Assembly: GCF_902686445.1 (NCBI RefSeq)
Contig: NC_062232.1
Span: 69,829,440 to 69,893,439 of the forward strand
Source: Sciurus carolinensis
Taxonomy: Eukaryota > Chordata > Mammalia > Rodentia > Sciuridae
Length of the DNA stretch: 64,000 nucleotides
Direction of reading: 5' to 3'
Each line of letters begins with the position of its first letter. Positions within the stretch are counted from its first letter, which is position 1. Made by a program: the position numbers and the translations under genes. Below, one piece after another: positions 9,882 through 20,375 of this stretch. A model generated the notes under the pieces. It ran no database searches, had not been told where the DNA came from, and worked only from the letters and a program-made list of their open reading frames with translations.

Positions 9882-12523
9882 TGAACAAGGAAATATCACA
9901 ACAGACACGACTGAAATACAAAACATGATTAGAAGCTATTTTGAAAATCTATACTCCAACAAAATAGAAAATTTCAAAGACATCAACAGGTTTGTAGAGA
10001 CATATGAATTGCCTAAACTGAACGAGGAGGACATACACAATTTATATAGACCAATCTCAAGTAATGAAAGAGAAGATGTCATCAAAAGCCTACCAACAAA
10101 GAAAAGTCCAGGACCAGATGGGTTCTCAGCCGAGTTCTACAAAACCTTTAAAGAAGAGCTCATTCCAATACTTCTCAAAGTATTCCATAAAACAGAAGAG
10201 GAGGGAACCCTCCCAAACTCATTCTATGAAGCCAATATTACCTTGATACCTAAACCAGACAGAGACACATTGAGGAAAGAAAAATTTCAGACCAATATCC
10301 TTAATGAACATCGACACAAAAATTCTCAACAAAATTTTAGCAAATCGCATACAAAAACATATTAAAAAGATAGTGCACCATGATCAATTGGGTTGCATCC
10401 CAGGGATGCAAGGTTGGTTCAACATCAGGAAATCAATAAATGTCATTCACCATATCAATAGACTTAAAGTCAAGAATCACATGATCATTTCAATAGAAGC
10501 AGAAAAAGCATTTGATAAAATACAGCACCCCTTCATGCTCAAAACACTAGAAAAAATAGGGATAGTGGGAACACTCCTTAACATTGTAAAGGCCATCTAT
10601 GCTAAGCCCATGGCTAATATCATTCTAAATGGTGAAAAACTGAAAGCATTCCCCCTAAAATCTGGAACAAGGCAGGGATGCCCTCTTTCACCATTTCTAT
10701 TCAATATCGTCCTTGAAACTCTAGCCAGAGCAATTAGACAGACCAAAGAAATCAAAGGGATACAAATTGGAAAAGAAGAACTCAAACTATCCCTATTTGC
10801 TGATGATATGATTATATACTTAGAGGAACCAGGAAACTCCACCAGAAAACTTTTAGATCTCATAAGTGAATTCAGTAAAGTAGCGGGATATAAGATCAAT
10901 GCACATAAATCTAAGGCACTTTTATACATAAGTGATGAATCTTCAGAAAGAGAATTTAGGAAAACCACCCCATTCACAATAGCATCGAAAAAAATAAAAT
11001 ACTTGGGAATCAATCTCACAAAAGAGGTGAAAGACCTCTACAATGAGAACTACAGAATACTAAAGAAAGAAATTTAAAAAAACCCTAGAAGATGGAAAGA
11101 TCTCCCATGTTCTCGGATAGGAAGAATTAATATTGTCAAAATGGCCATACTACCAAAAGTGCTATACAGATTCAATGCAATTCCAATTAAAATCCCAATG
11201 ATGTACCTTACAGAAATAGAGCAAGCAATTATGTAATTCATCTGGAAGAATAGAAAACCCAGAATAGCTAAAGCAATCCTTGGCAGAAAGAGTGAAGCAG
11301 GGGGTATCGCAATACCACATCTTCAACTCTACTACAAAGCAATAGTAACAAAAATGGCATGGTATTGGTACCAAAATAGAAAGGTAGATCAATGTTACAC
11401 AATAGAGGACACGGACACAAACCCAAATAGATACAATTTTCTCATACTAGACAAAGGGGCCAAAAATATGCAATGGAGAAAAGATAGCCTCTTCAACAAA
11501 TGGTGCTGGGAGAATTGGAAATCCATATGCAACAGAATGAAACTAAACCCATATCTCTCACTGTGCATGAAACTAAACTCAAAATGGATTAAGGACCTCG
11601 GAATCAGACCAGAGAACTTGCATCTTATAGAAGAAAAAGTAGGTCCAGAGCTTCAACATGTTGGGTTAGGACCAGACTTCCTCAACAGGACTTCCATAGC
11701 ACAAGAAATAAAAGCAACAATCAACAACTGGGATAGATTCAAACTTAAAAGCTTTCTCTCAGCAAAGGAAACTATCAGCAATGCAAAGAAAGAGTCTACA
11801 GAGTGGGAGAAAATCTTTGCCAATCATACTTCAGATAGAGCACTAATCTCCAGAATCTATAAAGAACTCAAAAAACTCTACACCAAGAATGCAAATATTC
11901 CCATCAACAAATCGGCTAAGGAAATGAATAGACACTTCACAGAAGAAGATCTACAAGCAATCAACAAACATATGGAAAAATGTTCAACATCTCTAGTAAT
12001 AAGAGAAATGCAAATCAAAACCACCGTAAGATTCCATCTCACCCCAATTAGAATGGCGATTATCAAGAATACAAGCAACAACAGGTTTTGGCAAGGATGT
12101 GGGGAGAAAGGTACACTCATACATTGCTGGTGGGGCTGCAAATTAGTGCAGCCACTCTGGAAAGCAGTGTGGAGACTCCTTAGAAAACTTGGAATGGAAC
12201 CACCATTTGACCCAGCTATCCCACTCCTTGGCCTATACCCAAAGGCCTTAAAATCAGCATATTACAGAGATACAGCCACATCAATGTTCATAACTGCTCA
12301 GTTCACAATAGTCAGATTGTGGAACCAACCTAGATGTCCTTCAATTGATGAATGGATAAAGAAACTGTGGTATATATATACAATGGAACATTACTCAGCC
12401 ATAAAGAATGATAAAATTATGGCATTTGCAGGCAAATGGATGAAATTGGAGAATATCATGCTAAGTGAGATATGCCAACCTCAAAAAAACAAAGGACCAA
12501 TGATATCGCTAATAAGTGAATGA
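9882..12523 (+). pseudogene. LINE-1 ORF2 remnant (reverse transcriptase to C terminus)
   Basis: ORF2 encodes the endonuclease/reverse transcriptase for target-primed retrotransposition; here only the reverse transcriptase and C-terminal domains remain. The first frame runs to 10,365. An extra A in the A-run near 10,280 shifts it to the frame open from 10,304. Premature stops fall at 11,075-11,077 and 11,234-11,236, after which the frame is open to 12,523. In the 257-codon segment starting at 10,304, motif A reads SIEAEKAFD (residues 63-71) with Glu where Asp is catalytic. RQGCPLSP is at about 123-130 and the FADD box is at 165-168. Downstream, HCWWGC (near 12,123-12,140) marks the Cys/His-rich C-terminal domain. 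The element cannot make a working protein. Confidence 0.93.
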
Positions 12524-12811
12524 TGACACATAATGGGGGCTGGGAGGGGTTAGTTTAGGATTAGAGTTAGGGTTAGGGAGGGGGGCAAGAATGGAGGAAG
12601 GAAGGACTGTATAGAGGGAAAAGAGGAGTGGGAGGGGTGGGAGGGAAGGGAAAAAATAACAGAATGAATCAAACAACATTACCCTATGTAAATTTATGAT
12701 TACACAAATGGTATGCTTTTACGCCATGTGCAAACAGAGAAACAACATGTATCCCATTTGTTTATAATAAAAAATAAATAATTAAATAAAAAATAAAAAT
12801 AAAAAAATTAA
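12524..12811 (+). other. LINE-1 3'UTR with G-rich tract and A-rich tail
   Basis: After the ORF2 stop come two G-rich blocks: GGGGG-CTGGGAGGGG with GTTAGGGTTAGGG at 12,535-12,586, and four or more G-runs of at least three in 12,630-12,650 that satisfy a G-quadruplex pattern. A short AT-rich segment and an A-rich tail (about 12,768-12,811) follow. G-quadruplex-prone 3'UTRs are a known LINE-1 trait. Confidence 0.8.
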
Positions 12812-12825
12812 AAAAACACATTGTA
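12812..12825 (+). repeat. Target-site duplication, 3' copy (young LINE-1)
   Basis: AAAAACACATTGTA differs at one position from the copy at 8,298-8,311. Downstream sequence resumes the interrupted older LINE-1. Confidence 0.85.
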
Positions 12826-12956
12826 ATATTATTTGGCCTTAAAAATGAGTAAAATATTGTATACTACAACAAGGGTGAACTTGTATTGTATACTACAATA
12901 AGGACATTATAGTAAGTGAAATAAACCAGTTACAGAAGGTAAATTCTGCATGCTGC
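12826..12956 (+). mobile_element. Old LINE-1 3' end of ORF2 (continuation)
   Basis: Resumes the host LINE-1 with ATATTATTTGGCCTTAAAAA, 'aggacattatagtaagtgaa' and 'ataaaccagttacagaagg', the last part of ORF2. The run ATTGTATACTACAA occurs twice (near 12,857 and 12,887), a small local duplication. Confidence 0.75.
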
Positions 12957-13545
12957 TTGCCAGAGTTGTTTTAATCTGCAGTCCCATCAACAATGTATAA
13001 GTGTATCTTTCTGCCCACATTCTCACCAGCATTTATTTTTATATGTATTAATGAAGACTGTCATTCTAAGTGGAGTGAGAAAAAATGTCAGTGTAGTTTT
13101 GGTTTGCATTTCCCAAATTGGAAAAGATTTTGAACATCTTTTATGTATTTCCTGGTCATTTCTAGTTCTTCTTTTGAGAAATGTCTGTTTAGTTCATTAG
13201 TTCATTTATTGATTGCAATATTTGTTTTTCTGTTGTTAAGGGATTTTTAAATTTTTTAAAAATTATTTATGTATTCTACAGATTTACCCTCTATTGGAAG
13301 AGTAACTGGCAAACATTTTCACCCATTATGTAGGCTTGCTTCATGCTTTTGTTTCCTCTGCTGTGCAGAACCTTTTTATTTTGATGACATCCCTTTTATT
13401 AATTTTTGGTTTTATTTTCTGAGTCTTAGAAATCTTATCTGGAATGTTAATGCCTGTGTCTACATGTTGAACTATTGCTTGTCTCCCCCTCTGTATCATG
13501 CCAGAGCCCAGTGGTTAAGTAGGTGACTTCATTATACCTACTATT
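12957..13545 (-). mobile_element. Reverse LINE-1 fragment (ORF2 3' region)
   Basis: The plus strand reads as antisense LINE-1: 'cagtcccatcaacaatgtat', 'ctcaccagcattta', 'tttcccaaattggaaaagat', 'tgctgtgcagaacctttt', then an 'aatgcctgtgtctacatgtt' equivalent. It abuts the end of the preceding plus-strand LINE-1. Confidence 0.8.
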
Positions 13546-13768
13546 TCCAAATTGTCCTCTTTTGATTTATGGCATTGGTTTTACTACTTGTGACTGCTCC
13601 ATGTTTTGTCATCTATAAATGGAGACAGAACCATTAATGCATGAAATGTTTTAGTTTAACAATTATATCATTGTGTTCCTCTCCATAACCATACATAAAA
13701 TCTTTTTCATATATACATATAAACAACATAGAACCCTAGATTCTGACATCCTTCATCTCATATCCAAT
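13546..13768. other. Unclassified spacer
   Basis: No recognisable element. AT-rich sequence between the reverse LINE-1 and the ERVK-like LTR. Confidence 0.4.
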
Positions 13769-14201
13769 TGTGGGGAGCTATCCTTATTTAGCAGAATCAG
13801 ACTAGGTTGAGCCTCATGTCACAGAGGCCTGGCTTCCCGAAAGTGGCAGATAGGGAAGTCTGTCCCAGATTGCCCAGGGGTGTATGTGGCACTGTGGGAG
13901 TGGCTCCCTATCTGCTTGTGCAATGGTTACCCTGAGAAAATGTCTCCCCTAACTCCACCCCATCCTGTTCATCACAGAAGAAGCCCCTCCTGTTCTGGGC
14001 CCCTTTACCTGTGTGACTATTTAAGAAAGAGAGTTGGGCTACTCCATGTTGTTAGAGGCCAGAATTGCTATGGCCAGACCCATCACGCCCCCTATCATTT
14101 CAAAGGAGTATTGGCTCTTGTGTGCTTATTGATTAGATAAATTTACAGGTAATTGACAGATTACAGCCAACATTATCCTCCGATAGTTAACCCTTTTCAC
14201 A
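13769..14201 (+). mobile_element. IAP/ERVK-like solo LTR
   Basis: Starts TGTGGGGAGC and ends TTTTCACA, about 433 bp. It has a TATA-like ACTATTTAAGAAAGA near 14,016 and an R-U5-like tail (ATTGGCTCTTGTGTGCTTAT, then ATCCTCCGATAG). The TGTGGGGAG start is typical of rodent IAP/ERVK LTRs. Flanks TCCAAT (13,763-13,768) and TCCACG (14,202-14,207) may be a decayed 6-bp duplication. No viral interior is attached. Confidence 0.65.
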
Positions 14202-15689
14202 TCCACGCAGGATGTGATTGAAAGACCCCCACATACAATGATCTTATCTTCCTCCCTCACTTCAGCTACTCAATATCATAGTCTCATCTTCTACTATTGC
14301 CTTTCAAAATGTTTACACCATTATAGTGTTATACCTCTATTTAAATATGAAATATCTGAATAAAGTTGGATCAAAATCCCAGTCATATTGATTAGATTTA
14401 TGATAAATTTATGACATTAAGTGGATATTAAACACAAAAATTCTACTTTACTTCCCCAAAAGTTAATTTCTGTCTCTCAAGTCAGGTGAATTAATATTTT
14501 TTTTACATCCCAAATTCTAGAAAGAACTATTACATCACCTAATGACCTTGTCATGAACTTGATAGAAGCAATAAATGCAACCAGGTTATAATGGCTTTTA
14601 TTCCACCATTCTTCCCACATCTATGCCCATTTTGTCTTCCATTTTAACACACCAGAGTGAGTGTAACACACTCTGAAATCCACACTCTCTTTTTTCTCAG
14701 TGTATTTATTCCTATACATTTCATATTTTATCATTGACATTTCCCTATTAAGTCACTTAATCAGTATATATTTCTTTAATCTACATAATTTATTTTAAAC
14801 ACATGCAGAAAGACAATCTACAAACACACTTTGCCACTATTATTTCTATGACAAGTACTACTACTACTACCTTAAGGTCAGATCTTCTTTAGTTATTCCT
14901 TCTTGGAGAAATGGAATTCTACTGGCCAAATCCTTTGTCTTCAGGACTACCCTTTCTTAAAAGGATGACACTTTTATATATATATATTTTATTTCTGATT
15001 ACAAAGCAAAGTATCTGCCTAGAGGGAAAGAATTTTACCAGAGTATAAAAATTTTCTTGCATGGGAGGCTCACAAAAGTCCCAGACATTATTCAAGGCTC
15101 TGATCCCTTGACTTTTTTGTATCTATTCATTTCCCTGTGTAATTTCATTCAGTCCCATAACTCCAAATTAAATTTGTTTGCTGACCTTTCCCTGTCATCT
15201 GTATTTTATGTGCAACTAATTACCTATAATTTTTACTTGAATGTCTAATAGGCATCTCAAATTCAATAATGCTGAAAGAAAAAAAAAAAAAAACAGAAAT
15301 CAGAACAAAATAGATTTCACTCCCAAATCTCTCCATCCAAATATTTCCCATCTCAGTTGAAGTATTTCCCTCTACCTACTATTGTATCCCTAATAAAGTG
15401 TTGCACATAGTCATCAGTATTATCTATTTTTTTTAAACTTACAAAACACCACACTACATATTATTATTGCATTCAAAATCTACTATCTATGATATGGCCT
15501 GCATATTGCTACGTGATATTGTCCTTACCTATGCCTTTTCAATAGTCTACTTCCTTTATTTTCTTTGATTTCTTAAGCTCCAGACCCAATGAGTTCCATT
15601 AAATACCTTTTATAGGATTTCACACATTTTAATCTTATTACTTAATGAGTTGTTCCCACCAAATTTTGCATTGTTGATGCCTTCTCATC
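14202..15689. other. AT-rich unclassified intergenic DNA
   Basis: No gene found. It includes a short CTA run (about 14,857-14,871), a TA-rich stretch at 14,975-14,990 and an A-run at 15,278-15,294. A 63-codon frame at 15,057-15,248 looks like chance. Confidence 0.4.
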
Positions 15690-16012
15690 AGTCAAGTCTC
15701 AATTCAAATGTCAACTCTTCAAAAGTATTTTCATTTAGATGATCCTTACTACTCTTCAGAAGTATTTTCATTTAGATTGCCCTTACTATTGTAGTGGCTG
15801 TGCTCTAAGACTAGTAAATCTCTGTCCTGTTACTCTAATTTATTTTCTTCATAACATTTAGTAACTGAAATTATCTTTAGTTTGCATGTTTATATTTACT
15901 TCTCTAGAATGTACATTTTCCAAAGGCAAGGGATTTCTTTGTCTTCTCCTTGGCTTCAGTCTTAGTATTACACACATAATAAGATACAGACTACATTTGA
16001 CTATTTGATGTA
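15690..16012 (+). mobile_element. L2 LINE 3'-end fragment
   Basis: The order 'tcaattcaaatgtcaactct', 'ccttactattgtagtgg', 'catttagtaactgaaattat' and 'tctagaatgtacattttcca...aggcaagggatttctttgtc' follows the ancient L2 3' end. It contains a 37-bp near-tandem duplication at 15,717-15,790. Confidence 0.65.
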
Positions 16013-16179
16013 ACAAAGCAACATATATTTAAAAAGCTGTTTAATAAGTTTTTCAAACACTGAAGCATACAGCATTCAAAATGTATATGTTAAATTTATT
16101 TAAAGAAAGGAGATATAAAGCAGAGAGTTCAACAGTGATGTAATTTTATGTTTTAAATATAGATAGCCCTTGCTGCTCT

Positions 16180-16600
16180 GCCACTGCAACTTATTTTTTA
16201 AATGGACATGTTTCTTTCCCTTCCTCTCTCCCTGCTCCTCTCTAATCTCTTCCCGTCCCTAATTTCAGGGAAAACAGGATTACCTTTCTTCCCCATCCTA
16301 GACAGAGTTATCTGTCCTTGAGCACAGGAATGGTACCAGATCTCAGATAAGATTGTCTCCCAAATTAACAAGTGAATTTCAACTCCAACAGAGAACTCCC
16401 AGAATGTAGCCTTTGAATCACCTCGTTAAAAGTCCCCTCTTCCAGCTGATGGGCAGCATCACAGCCTTTGGGACACAGTCCCCTGTGTTTCTCCTTTGCT
16501 AGCAAAGCAATAAACCTTCCTTTTCCTTTTTCTTAAAACCATGTCCTCATTATTGGATTGGCATTGGGGCAAGAGATCAAGCTTTCGGCAATAGTGAATT
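16180..16600 (+). mobile_element. Probable class I-like ERV LTR
   Basis: It has a pyrimidine-rich 5' part and a Cap/R-like segment: CCTTTGGGACACAGTCCCCT, then CTTTGCTAGCAAAGCAATAAACC with AATAAA at about 16,509. A U5-like segment ending near GGGGCAAGAG follows. The arrangement resembles gammaretrovirus-type LTRs. Ends and target duplication could not be fixed, so boundaries are approximate. Confidence 0.45.
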
Positions 16601-18659
16601 GGAACTACACAATCGTTTTTCAAATTTACAATAGATAATAAAGTGCTGCAATAATATAGCACTACTAGAGTTCCATAATTTGAAAACTGTCCTAATGCAA
16701 GCTGCCACTGGAAATTCTATTAATATAGTAATTAATTCAAGTTGGTACTATACAAAACACTGTTAAGAATGAATGACTAAAATGAATGAAAAGTAATCCA
16801 ATAAATAAGAAAATTCATTTTTAACTTATTCTCCATTGGCAAGGAATAGTACTTTCTCCATTGCTCACAATAGATTGAATAGATAAAAAGGAAAGAGAGT
16901 TTGGATGCAATAAAGTATAAAAACACCAACCTGAAGTAAATTGCAAACCTTTTTAGTTTAATATTTGGGAGAGGGTTAGAGGAAGAACATTTTAAATTTA
17001 TGACATCTAATATGTGGAATAATCTGCATTATATTTGTACTTTTTGTTTTCAAATAATTATATTTTATATTATGGAAAAATAAAAATTACAATTTACATC
17101 TGTATCTAGGTGCTTGAATTGGGATGGAAAATGCAACATGGACGATTTCACAAAATTATACTAAACAGACATGTTTAATTCTTTATGGGCCAGTACATTG
17201 ACTCTTCTTCTGTATAAATTAATCTTTAGTCAGTTCTATTAGCGTTTTTAAAATATCTTATGAAACAATCATGCTTATGAATCTTGAATCTGGAGTTCTT
17301 CATATCTAGCATAACATAAGTTTTCCTATTTTTTTTCTGCTAAATATGAATCTAATCATCTAAAGCAGCCAAGTCTTAAACTTAGTTTCTCATTAGCATT
17401 TAATTTTATTCAAAGTGAGTGCATTCATTTCTATGAATGTATTAAATAATTAAGCAGTCTGTCAGTATGACCTTTAACAGGTTTTAAGGAATGAAATGGC
17501 ATAATTGAAATAAAATACCAACAGTGACATTAACATCAAACATAGGGAACACTATTGCAAATTTCTGGTAGCTGAGAAAACATCCAGTTTCAGGGAAAAC
17601 AATAAACAAACAAAAACCACCTTGGCAAATCTTCATCAGAGATAAATACATGATCTCTTGTTTTCCTTTTCTCATTAAATTGTTACTGCTTAGCAATAAT
17701 TAAAAACTATTGAGCATCAACATAGTAGGGAAAGTAAAATAAGTTTCTAGTCCTCAAAGAAAATGGAAAAATTAGAGGGGGATAAAATGGGCTTTATTGA
17801 TACAAAAATTTAGGATAAGTTTTTATTAAAACACTGTTGGATAGAATATTTATTATTTCTATCTTATTATTCATAAAATTAACTTTTGAAGGCTATAAAA
17901 ACTAGTTTAGCATCAGCATTTAATATAAGATGCTACTACCCTTCTCTTCAAGCAATGCTCTAATACATATTTAGAACTGAACTTAATTGGTTGGAAATTT
18001 AATATTTAGACAAATTTCTTATTGTTTAGAAATTCACTAGGCAAAATATAAACATAAAATAAAATAAAGTACAGCAAGAGAATCTATACAAAGTTTTATT
18101 TTTCCTTCAATATCAAATACTTTTAATATATATATTTAATATATATTTTCATATATATTGCAGAAACAATAGAATTGATCACAAGGAAAATATGTAAATG
18201 AAAACATTTAAATTATTTTACTGAAAAAATATACCAAGGACTTGGCCCATCAACTATATAAAATTGAAACATAAAGAAAAAATAAACATATGAAAACATA
18301 TTTCCTTTTACACATACTCAAATAAACGTTGTCATATTAAAATATGCCACATTATCATCAAACAAGCACTAAAAATTACATTAAATAAAATGTGCATTGC
18401 TGGTAAGTTCTCAGGAACATAGAAATAGTTCTAATAAAAAAGTATTAAAATATTTCTTGAGAGAAGTCTGTTTTATATGTACATCAAAATAAATATGTAA
18501 TTGGAAAAACAGAAAGACAGAATGTTTGGACATGTAGGTGTTAAAATTAAAAAGTCCAGTTAATACCTTCAAAAAGCATAAAAAGTTAAAAAATAGTCAA
18601 AGCAGTTAAATACTTATGCTTTAAGAATTATAAAATAATTTGAAATTAACCAGAGAAGA
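16601..18659. other. AT-rich unclassified intergenic DNA
   Basis: No gene seen; open frames at 16,459-16,662 and 17,484-17,696 (minus) are short and without motifs. An AT run lies at 18,124-18,160. Confidence 0.4.
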
Positions 18660-18934
18660 CATAAAAATTGGAAGAAAACCCTAATTGGTGGGTAACTTTT
18701 AAGTTGTAAAGATGACAATTCTCCTCATTGAATGCAGACTTAATTCAATCTTTATTGTAATTGCAGCTGAATTTTTTGCAAAAACTGATAAGCTGATTCT
18801 AGAAATATTATGAAAATTAATACACATATGATATCCAAAATACACTTAAAAATAAAACAAAGTTGGAAGACTCCAAATTCCAAATTTCAAAATTACTGAA
18901 ATAATCAGTAATTCATACTGACATAAAGATAGTC
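18660..18934 (+). mobile_element. LINE-1 ORF2 fragment, 5' piece
   Basis: Reads 'agatgacaattctcctcatt', 'aaaactgataagctgattct', 'acaaagttggaagactcc' and 'cataaagatagtcatat', consecutive ORF2 segments downstream of the reverse-transcriptase palm. It continues after the MEN insertion at 19,160. Confidence 0.8.
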
Positions 18935-19158
18935 ATATCTCTGATTATTGTAATCCCAGCTACTCAGGAGGCTGAGTAACAAGGATTATAAAATTTAGGT
19001 CATCCTGGGCAACTTAGAATAACCTGTCCCAAAACAAAAAAGTTAAAAATTACAAAGGCAAGGGATGTAGATCATTGATAGAATCATTAACTAGCAGGAG
19101 TGAGGCTCTTGGTCCAATCCTCCAGTACTACAAAAACAATAACAAACCCCAAAATTAT
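18935..19158 (+). mobile_element. MEN-type SINE (B1 + ID dimer)
   Basis: The B1-like half (TTGTAATCCCAGCTACTCAG, then GAGGCTGAG) ends in 'cctgtcccaaaac'. The ID-like half follows ('gatgtagatcattgatagaa', 'ggtccaatcctccagtact') with an A-rich tail. It interrupts a LINE-1 between matching ORF2 segments. Confidence 0.75.
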
Positions 19159-19350
19159 ATAGATATGTGCATCGGTTATACAGAACTGAAAATGCAGGAT
19201 TAAAACCACTTACTTGCAGTCAAGGTGTTTTAGCGAGGGTGTCAATTCAATATAATGGATAACAGACTAGTCTTTTATACAAATAACCCTGGCACAACTA
19301 AATATTCATGTGCAAAAGAACAAGTCTGTATATTACCTCAAGCCAGAAAG
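19159..19350 (+). mobile_element. LINE-1 ORF2 fragment, 3' piece
   Basis: Continues the ORF2 order, with 'aacagactagtcttttatac' and 'attcatgtgcaaaagaacaa' as mutated equivalents of the usual 'agcctcttcaa' and 'atatccacatgcaaaaga' runs. Confidence 0.6.
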
Positions 19351-19364
19351 TGTTTCCTCTCATT

Positions 19365-19947
19365 GTATTTTATGGAAGAGATTTTAGATAATTGATATCA
19401 TTTCTTTTTAAATGTTTGGTGGAATTTAAAATGAAACCCTTTTAGAGTAGTGCAGTATGTTTTGAAAGGTTAATGACTATAGTTTTAATTCCTTTATTAG
19501 ATATAGGACTATTCATATTTTTTAATTATCTATTTCTTCTTCCATGAGATCTAGCTTGTATAAGTTGATTATCTAAATTATTAAACTTTTGTGCATGAAG
19601 TTGTTCATAATATCTTCGAATTGTCATGAGATCCGGAAATTTCATAAGACATCTTTTTAAATTTATGCTATTAGGATCCTCTCCTTTTATTGTATTTGTT
19701 TACTATTTATTTATTTATTTGTTTATTTATTTATTTATTTATTGTTAGCCTGGCTAAGAATTTATTTATATTATTCTTCTTCATAACAAACGAGCAACTA
19801 GTTTCATTGATTTTCTCCTTTTATTTCCTCTTTCCAATATCATGGATTTCTGCTCTAATTTATGTTATTTCGTCTCTTCTTTTTCTTGTTGCCTGTGGGA
19901 TGAGCTTAATTTATTGATGCTTACATGTTTTTCATCTAATAAATATA
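19365..19947 (-). mobile_element. Reverse LINE-1 fragment, left half of a split element
   Basis: Antisense ORF2 is readable: 'tttaaatgtttggtggaatt', 'attagatataggactattca', 'gttgttcataatatcttcga', then 'ggtttcattgattttctcc'-like sequence near 19,800. The right half (from 22,205) continues in register, so the MaLR element between them inserted into this LINE-1. Confidence 0.8.
19705..19744 (+). repeat. (TTTA)n microsatellite
   Basis: About nine TTTA/TTTG units within the reverse LINE-1 fragment. Confidence 0.9.
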
Positions 19948-19948
19948 T

Positions 19949-20375
19949 TGTTATGATTTGGATAAAATGTGTCCCCCAAAAACCTCTTGTTAATGTAAGA
20001 ATATTCAGAGGTAAAATCAAATTATGGGAGCTATAACCATACTAGTTTGAATGGAGTGACCAGGTAGTAATGGTAGGAAGGTGGGTCATAGCTGGAGGTG
20101 GGTGACTGGGGACATGCCTTTGAAAGGTGCATCTTCCCTGAAGCACCTTATACTTTTCTCTCCCTGTCTCTGCTTCTGACAACCACCATGAGCTGAGCGA
20201 TTTTCCTCCATGGGGCCTTTCTAATATGATGTGCTATCTCATCCCAGACCCCAAATGATGAACTCAGACATCTCTGTACTGAGACCTCTGAAACTGTGAG
20301 TCCCAGATAAACTTTTTCTCCTCTTAGTTGTCTTTCTAAGTTATTTTTGACACAGAGATGAAAAGCAAACTTTAT
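19949..20375 (+). mobile_element. MaLR provirus 1: 5' LTR
   Basis: Begins TGTTATGATTTGGATAAAAT with GTGTCCCCCAAAA. It continues through GGTGGGTCATAGCTGGAGG, CTCTGCTTCTGACAACCACC and AATATGATGTGCTATCTCAT, with GAGACCTCTGAAACTGTGAG before an AGATAAACTTTTTCTCCTC polyadenylation segment. These are MaLR features (MST/ORR-like). It ends near the start of the interior ('gaaaagcaaac'). Confidence 0.8.

Larger units (their letters stand above)
8312..12811 (+). mobile_element. Young sciurid LINE-1, internally deleted
   Basis: About 4.5 kb between a 14-bp target duplication. It holds a complete 5'UTR starting with a YY1-like CAAGATGGCGG (8,321-8,331), a GC-rich monomer array, a junction near 9,871-9,892, ORF2 from the pre-reverse-transcriptase region to its normal end at 12,523, a G-rich 3'UTR and an A-rich tail. 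ORF1 and the ORF2 endonuclease are missing, so it is about 2.5 kb shorter than a full-length LINE-1. ORF2 has only one frameshift and two premature stops, so the insertion is fairly recent. It cannot be autonomous. Confidence 0.92.

Noticed and set aside
10597..11019. 140-codon minus-strand ORF
   Set aside because: It is the exact antisense of LINE-1 reverse transcriptase coding sequence, a shadow frame.
12560..12586. Interstitial telomeric repeat
   Set aside because: Only about two TTAGGG units, and they are part of the normal G-rich LINE-1 3'UTR.
8312..12811. Retrotransposition-competent LINE-1
   Set aside because: ORF1 and endonuclease are absent; ORF2 has a frameshift, two stops and Glu at motif A.
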